Notes under the pieces: model-generated
Databases searched by the model: none
Told to the model about the DNA's origin: nothing
Seen by the model: the letters and a program-made list of their open reading frames with translations, nothing else
Made by a program: the position numbers and the translations under genes
Shown here: one piece after another, positions 60,452 through 64,000 of the stretch
Layout of the letters: each line of letters begins with the position of its first letter
Numbering within the stretch: position 1 is the stretch's first letter
Assembly: GCF_040931995.1 (NCBI RefSeq)
Contig: NZ_CP162412.1
Coordinates: forward strand, 682,001-746,000
Source: Pelagovum sp. HNIBRBA483
GTDB taxonomy: Bacteria; Pseudomonadota; Alphaproteobacteria; Rhodobacterales; Rhodobacteraceae
DNA: 64,000 bases
Reading direction: 5' to 3'

Positions 60452-61141
60452 GTGTCACATTTGCAGCCACTTGTTCTGGTTGTCGAGGATGAGCCATCGC
60501 AGCGGGAAATCCTCATTTATAATCTGGAGTCGGAAGGCTACCGGACGTCGGCTGCCGCCAGTGGTGACGAAGCACTTGAGCTGATCGCCGAAGAACTGCC
60601 GGATTTGCTTGTTCTCGACTGGATGTTGCCAAACGGGTCCGGCTTGGAAGTGTGCCGACAGGTCAAAGCGCGCACGGAAACGCGGGAACTGCCCGTGATC
60701 ATGCTTTCGGCGCGTGCGGAAGAGGCTGACCGCGTGCGGGGGCTGGATGTGGGTGCCGACGATTACGTTGTGAAACCCTATTCAGTTTCGGAGTTTCTGG
60801 CGCGGGTGAAGAGCCAGTTGCGCCGCGCGCGGCCCGCGAGCGTTGGGCAGGTTCTGACCTATGAAGATATCACGCTCGATGCGGAAACCTACAGGGTGTC
60901 GCGGGCGGGTAGCCAACTGAAGCTCGGGCCGACCGAATTCAGATTGTTGAGCACCTTCATGGAAAAGCCCGGCCGCGTGTGGTCGCGCGAGCAGCTGCTG
61001 GACCGTGTCTGGGGGCGCGACATCTATGTTGATACGCGCACTGTGGACGTCCATGTCGGGCGCTTGCGCAAGGCGCTGATGGCACACGGGGGAAGCGACC
61101 CTCTGCGCACGGTGCGCGGCGCGGGCTACGCGCTGGGTTAA
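60452..61141 (+). CDS. phoB: Phosphate regulon response regulator PhoB
   Basis: The 229-residue OmpR-type regulator has a receiver domain with phospho-acceptor Asp56 ('DLLVLDWMLPNGSG') and Lys in 'YVVKPYS'. The winged-helix DNA-binding domain (~130-229) includes 'LGPTEFRLLSTFMEKPGRVW' and 'TVDVHVGRLRKAL'. It binds Pho boxes such as that at 54945. The start is a GTG at 60452. The histidine kinase gene phoR is not in the window and may lie elsewhere. Confidence 0.95.
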   Translation: MSHLQPLVLVVEDEPSQREILIYNLESEGYRTSAAASGDEALELIAEELPDLLVLDWMLPNGSGLEVCRQVKARTETRELPVIMLSARAEEADRVRGLDVGADDYVVKPYSVSEFLARVKSQLRRARPASVGQVLTYEDITLDAETYRVSRAGSQLKLGPTEFRLLSTFMEKPGRVWSREQLLDRVWGRDIYVDTRTVDVHVGRLRKALMAHGGSDPLRTVRGAGYALG

Positions 61142-61148
61142 GGGCGCA

Positions 61149-61167
61149 CCGCCAACTGTATTGGCGG
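61149..61167. terminator. Hairpin after phoB, weak terminator candidate
   Basis: CCGCCAA (61149-61155) and TTGGCGG (61161-61167) form a 7-bp stem with a 5-nt loop, 8 bp past the phoB stop. No T-run follows on either strand, so only a weak or Rho-linked role is supported. Confidence 0.35.
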
Positions 61168-61193
61168 CGCGCGTGGTAGAGGGTGGCTAGGCC

Positions 61194-61829
61194 TTAGTCG
61201 TCGTCATGGTCGTCACGCTCGTCGTGATCATCATGATCGCGCTCGTATCGATCGTCATCCCGATCGTCGCGGTCATCGCGCTCGTCATGATCGCGCTCGT
61301 AGAGATCGTCATCCCGATCGTCACTCTCGTACCGATCATCATCCCGATCGTCACGGTCGTAGCTGTCATCGCTGTTACTGCTCAATGAGCGGCGGTTTTC
61401 GTAACGGTCGTCGTCGCGGTCATCACGGTCACGGTCGCTGCGGCGGGAGCGGCGTTCGTAGCGGTAATCATCGCCTTCGTCGTCGTTGTCATCCTCGAAG
61501 CCACGGAGCCCAGTGCTGGCGCGATCATCGTCGTTGTCTTCGGAATGGGTGCGCTCGATGCTGCGGATGCGGTCACTGGCGCGGCCATCGTCACTGCGTT
61601 CAACCGTTTCGGAAAGAACCGCGCCGGTAACGCTGTCGATGATAACCGTGACTTCGCGGCCATCGCTGGAATAGCCTTCGATCTCTGTCCGGCTGCTGCC
61701 ACGGCTTACGCTGAAATGGGTGAAGCCGTCACCAAAGAGGCTGTTGATCCGCTCTTGCACGAGATCTTGCGCAGAGGCGGTTGTGGCAGCGATTGCGAGG
61801 GCTGCGGCTGCGGCAAAAGTGAATTTCAT
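61194..61829 (-). CDS. Secreted PepSY-like protein with acidic/basic D-R repeat tail
   Basis: The 211-residue protein has a signal peptide ('MKFTFAAAAALAIAATTASA', cleavage before QD) and a short PepSY-like domain (~21-78, 'GREVTVIIDSVTGAVLSETV'). From ~80 on it is low-complexity with units such as 'DRDDRDDDRYE', nearly all Asp, Arg, Glu, His and Tyr. The tail should be disordered and may bind cations. The ATG at 61829 has a GGAGAC site. The DNA behind the tail is a degenerate tandem repeat of GAT/CGT-type codons (61200-61470). Function is unknown. Confidence 0.8.
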   Translation of the reverse strand: MKFTFAAAAALAIAATTASAQDLVQERINSLFGDGFTHFSVSRGSSRTEIEGYSSDGREVTVIIDSVTGAVLSETVERSDDGRASDRIRSIERTHSEDNDDDRASTGLRGFEDDNDDEGDDYRYERRSRRSDRDRDDRDDDRYENRRSLSSNSDDSYDRDDRDDDRYESDDRDDDLYERDHDERDDRDDRDDDRYERDHDDHDERDDHDDD

Positions 61830-61994
61830 TGTCGTCTCCAATTTGTCTCGGCGCTGGGTGCGCTTGATGACAGACACATGATGAAAACCACGGAATTTGA
61901 AATATATCAGGGGTTAAGAAGGCCTTATTTGTCGCGCCTATAACCACGGTTTAGGCTGGCAAATGACCTGTTTCAGAGGCAGTATCGCGAGATT

Positions 61995-62540
61995 ATGGCA
62001 CGGAAAGATCATACAGGTATCAACGCCACCGTCGCGACGGTCGTGATGTGGGGCATGGGCCTTGCGGCGTTGTTTTTCCTTCAGGATGTGGTGCTGGATA
62101 TCAGCAACCATCTCTCGGAGCGGGAGGGGTATGGCGTGGGCGATCTCTTGCACTTGGTGTTCGAGATTCTGTCGGTCGTGCTCTTGGCGAGCGGTATGAC
62201 GCTGCTGTTCACCTATCTGCGGCAACTGCGTGTGCGGCACGAACGTCAGGCGCAAGTGCTGCGCAGTTTGCGCGAAGATTTTGACGAACATGTGCGATTC
62301 CGGTTCGAGGAATGGGGCCTGACGGGGGCTGAGGCCGATGTTGCGCTTTTGCTCTTGCGGGGGGCGAGTACGGCGGAGATCGCGCAATACCGCAAGTGCT
62401 CCGCGGGGACCGTGAAGGTGCATTCGCATAACCTGTTTCAAAAGGCTGGTGTTTCGTCGCGCGTAGAGCTGATGGGGGTCTTCCTCGACGAGTTCATCGA
62501 GGTGGGGATGCAGGCGGAGCCGGAAACCGCTGCACGCTGA
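61995..62540 (+). CDS. Membrane-anchored LuxR-type HTH regulator
   Basis: The 181-residue protein has two N-terminal helices ('ATVVMWGMGLAALFFLQDVVL' in parts and 'LVFEILSVVLLASGMTLLFTYL'), a coiled linker (~78-100) and a C-terminal LuxR-type HTH ('LTGAEADVALLLLRGASTAE', then 'CSAGTVKVHSHNLFQKAG'). No receiver or ligand domain is seen. The HTH would be held at the membrane, which is unusual for LuxR proteins. It is divergent from the PepSY-like gene and may control it, a guess from position. Confidence 0.83.
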   Translation: MARKDHTGINATVATVVMWGMGLAALFFLQDVVLDISNHLSEREGYGVGDLLHLVFEILSVVLLASGMTLLFTYLRQLRVRHERQAQVLRSLREDFDEHVRFRFEEWGLTGAEADVALLLLRGASTAEIAQYRKCSAGTVKVHSHNLFQKAGVSSRVELMGVFLDEFIEVGMQAEPETAAR

Positions 62541-62572
62541 ACTGGCAATCCAATAGCAGGGGCGCGGGGTGA

Positions 62573-62594
62573 CGCGGGCCGGTGATGGCCCGCG
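62573..62594. terminator. GC-rich bidirectional hairpin between convergent genes
   Basis: CGCGGGCC (62573-62580) pairs with GGCCCGCG (62587-62594) around loop GGTGAT. It lies between the convergent LuxR and azoreductase genes. There is no T-run, so any terminating role is weak. Confidence 0.4.
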
Positions 62595-62608
62595 CCGGTG
62601 ATTGGGCT

Positions 62609-63196
62609 TTAGGCGGCGACCTGAAGGGCCGCGATCTGCTCTTTGGCTTTCTTCATTGCCGTTTCTGCATCAACCGCCATGCGATCTGCCGAGACGAACT
62701 CGACATCGGTAATCCCGATGAACGACAGGATGTGGCGCAAGTAGCCGCTGGCGAAGTCGATCGAGGAGCCGGTTTCTGTGCCGCCAGAAGCGAAGGCGAT
62801 GATGGCACGCTTGCCGCTTAGCAGACCTTCGGGGCCGTTTTCGGTGTAGCGAAAGGTGACACCGGCACGGGCGACGAGGTCGATCCATGCTTTCAGGTTT
62901 GCGGGAACGCCGAAGTTGTAGATCGGCAAGCCGATTACCAGAGTATCAGCGGCCTTCAGTTCCGCGATCAATGCGTCGGAGAGGCTGAGCGCCTCTTTTT
63001 GGGCATCGCTGCGTTCGTCGGGGGCGGTGAAGTTCGCGCCAACCCATGCCTCATCGATCAGCGGCAGGCCACCGGCAAGGTCACGCACGGTGATCTCTGC
63101 ATCCGGGAAACGGCCGACGATCTGGTCTGTCAGGTCGCGGCTGACGGAGTTGCTACGGCGAACGGAAGCGTCAAGGCGGAGGATATGCTTGGTCAT
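62609..63196 (-). CDS. azoR: FMN-dependent NADH-azoreductase
   Basis: The 195-residue flavodoxin-fold protein begins 'MTKHILRLDASVRRSNSVSR', with the FMN phosphate loop. It continues with 'TLVIGLPIYNFGVPANLKAW' and 'AIIAFASGGTETGSSIDFASG', both diagnostic for AzoR/AcpD. It reduces azo compounds and quinones with NADH; the physiological role is probably quinone detoxification. The extension to 63298 lacks similarity. It is convergent with the LuxR-type gene. Confidence 0.92.
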   Translation of the reverse strand: MTKHILRLDASVRRSNSVSRDLTDQIVGRFPDAEITVRDLAGGLPLIDEAWVGANFTAPDERSDAQKEALSLSDALIAELKAADTLVIGLPIYNFGVPANLKAWIDLVARAGVTFRYTENGPEGLLSGKRAIIAFASGGTETGSSIDFASGYLRHILSFIGITDVEFVSADRMAVDAETAMKKAKEQIAALQVAA

Positions 63197-63452
63197 TTTT
63201 TGATTTTCTCGCTGAGAGTACGTTAATGACCGATAGATGGCGCTGCGCGACTGTGCCGAAAAGGGCCGAAACTGCGGGAGAAATGCGCGAAAATGCACAG
63301 TCTTTTCGCTTGAAAATACTGCCGGTAGAGCCGGTTTTTGCGCTGCATCTCTGGGTGGTGGGCGCGCATATAAACGTGCTATTTCAGAGCACTACAGTGC
63401 GCAAAGCGCGGCTGCATCTGGTCGGATCACAAGGAAGTTTTTTGAGAGGTTT

Positions 63453-63528
<76 letters not shown>

Positions 63529-63617
63529 ATCCGGGTGCAGAACACCGTCTGCGTGCCGCTCTCTAAGCGGCGCTCTGGGCGAGATCAAGTGGAAAATCCC
63601 GCCCCAAAGCGAAAAAA

Positions 63618-63944
63618 TCAGGTGTCGTCGTCGTTGCTCGCAACGTCGCCGATCTCGTCGAATGAGACGGTGTCGTCATCGTCGTCGTCGAGCACATCAT
63701 CGCCCAGATCAACATCCGCATCGTCATCATCTTCAAGGATCAGATCGTCCTCGTCCGCCGTTTCCGGCTTCGCTTTGGTTGTCTGCGCATCCGCGGCATC
63801 CGCGATCATGGTGCGGGACTTGCCGTTTTCGATGGTGACCACTTCGCCCGTATAGGGAGAAACGATCGGATTGGCGTTCAGGTCGTAGAAGCGCTTTCCC
63901 GTGGTCGGGCAGACGCGCTTTGTACCCCATTCTTCTTTGGGCAT
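63618..63944 (-). CDS. TIGR02300 (FYDLN acid domain) family protein
   Basis: The 108-residue protein starts 'MPKEEWGTKRVCPTTGKRFY' and carries the 'FYDLNANPIVSPYTGEVV' signature of TIGR02300. A very acidic tail follows (runs of Asp in residues ~64-95). Most family members have two CxxC pairs for zinc. Here the first is C-P-T-T and the second is S-P-Y-T, so only one Cys remains and zinc binding is unlikely. The function of the family is unknown. It is the last gene before the window end, near tRNA-Ala. Confidence 0.92.
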   Translation of the reverse strand: MPKEEWGTKRVCPTTGKRFYDLNANPIVSPYTGEVVTIENGKSRTMIADAADAQTTKAKPETADEDDLILEDDDDADVDLGDDVLDDDDDDTVSFDEIGDVASNDDDT

Positions 63945-64000
63945 GGTTATCCCTTCACTTTATGTCATGCACTTGCAGTGGATCGCCGCCAACTGCCATA

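Noticed and set aside
61206-61388. Hydrophobic Val/Ile-rich reading frame on the plus strand opposite the repeat protein
   Set aside because: It is the exact antisense of the Asp/Arg repeat codons, with no ribosome-binding site or family. The minus-strand frame has a signal peptide and a ribosome-binding site.

Overview
The window looks like a GC-rich chromosomal segment of a marine-type Rhodobacteraceae (Roseobacter-group) alphaproteobacterium. That is inferred from the gene families: a TIGR02300 'FYDLN' protein, DUF1285 beside a MoxR/DUF58/DUF4159 cluster, DUF1523, a GT14-DUF5927 glycosyltransferase, glcDEF with a FadR-type regulator, and an agl-like alpha-glucoside operon beside a pst-phoU-phoB operon. 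There is no prophage, insertion sequence, CRISPR array or rRNA. One tRNA-Ala(GGC) lies near the right end.

Layout. 1-9.3 kb: a truncated sulfotransferase, a FadR-type regulator, an OmpA-like lipoprotein, a divergent DNA-repair pair (AraC-methyltransferase fusion and nth), a PfkB sugar/nucleoside kinase, OsmC, a second sulfotransferase, a GT14-type glycosyltransferase, a HIT hydrolase and an ABC ATPase without a visible permease. 9.3-14.6 kb: a zinc-finger protein, polA, a POPDC-like cyclic-nucleotide-binding membrane protein, a small heat-shock protein with a ROSE-like leader and a secreted trypsin-like protease. 14.6-20.7 kb: glcDEF (glycolate oxidase), DUF599, hydroxypyruvate isomerase and DUF1285. 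20.7-27.5 kb: a four-gene MoxR-DUF58-DUF4159-membrane protein operon with overlapping stops and starts. 27.4-31.4 kb: a P1 peptidase with an 11-bp repeat array upstream, DUF1992, a duplicated 133-bp intergenic element, a quinone-reductase-like flavoprotein, and a queuosine-precursor operon (queF plus a VUT transporter) led by a preQ1-I riboswitch. 31.5-35.1 kb: creatinase, an L,D-transpeptidase lipoprotein and three small membrane proteins. 35.1-41.1 kb: a tandem-domain aldehyde dehydrogenase, deoC, a candidate small RNA, an AraC regulator, rpe and a uronate-dehydrogenase-like SDR. 41.2-47.0 kb: an FAD amine oxidase, hyuB, hyuA and LysR. 47.2-54.8 kb: an alpha-glucoside regulon (GH13, malEFG-like genes, LacI, malK-like gene). 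54.9-61.1 kb: a Pho box and pstSCAB-phoU-phoB. 61.2-64 kb: an acidic repeat PepSY-like protein, a membrane-bound LuxR-type regulator, azoreductase, tRNA-Ala and the FYDLN protein.

How the genes fit together. The FadR-type regulator at 737-1504 and glcD at 18555 have the same TTGGT-N11-ACCAA palindrome in front of them, which suggests an autoregulated glycolate regulon split by 17 kb. Hydroxypyruvate isomerase next to glcDEF fits glyoxylate/C2 metabolism. DeoC releases acetaldehyde and sits 4 bp from an aldehyde dehydrogenase. Creatinase makes sarcosine and urea. The hyuAB-FAD oxidase operon 10 kb away could act on N-methylhydantoin and sarcosine, but that is inference.

The most informative non-coding signals are the preQ1-I riboswitch, the ROSE-like leader of hsp20, the shared palindrome, a candidate small RNA near deoC with its own promoter and terminator, and the 11-bp tandem array upstream of the P1 peptidase. 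Functional names rest on family motifs read by eye; no database search was possible.
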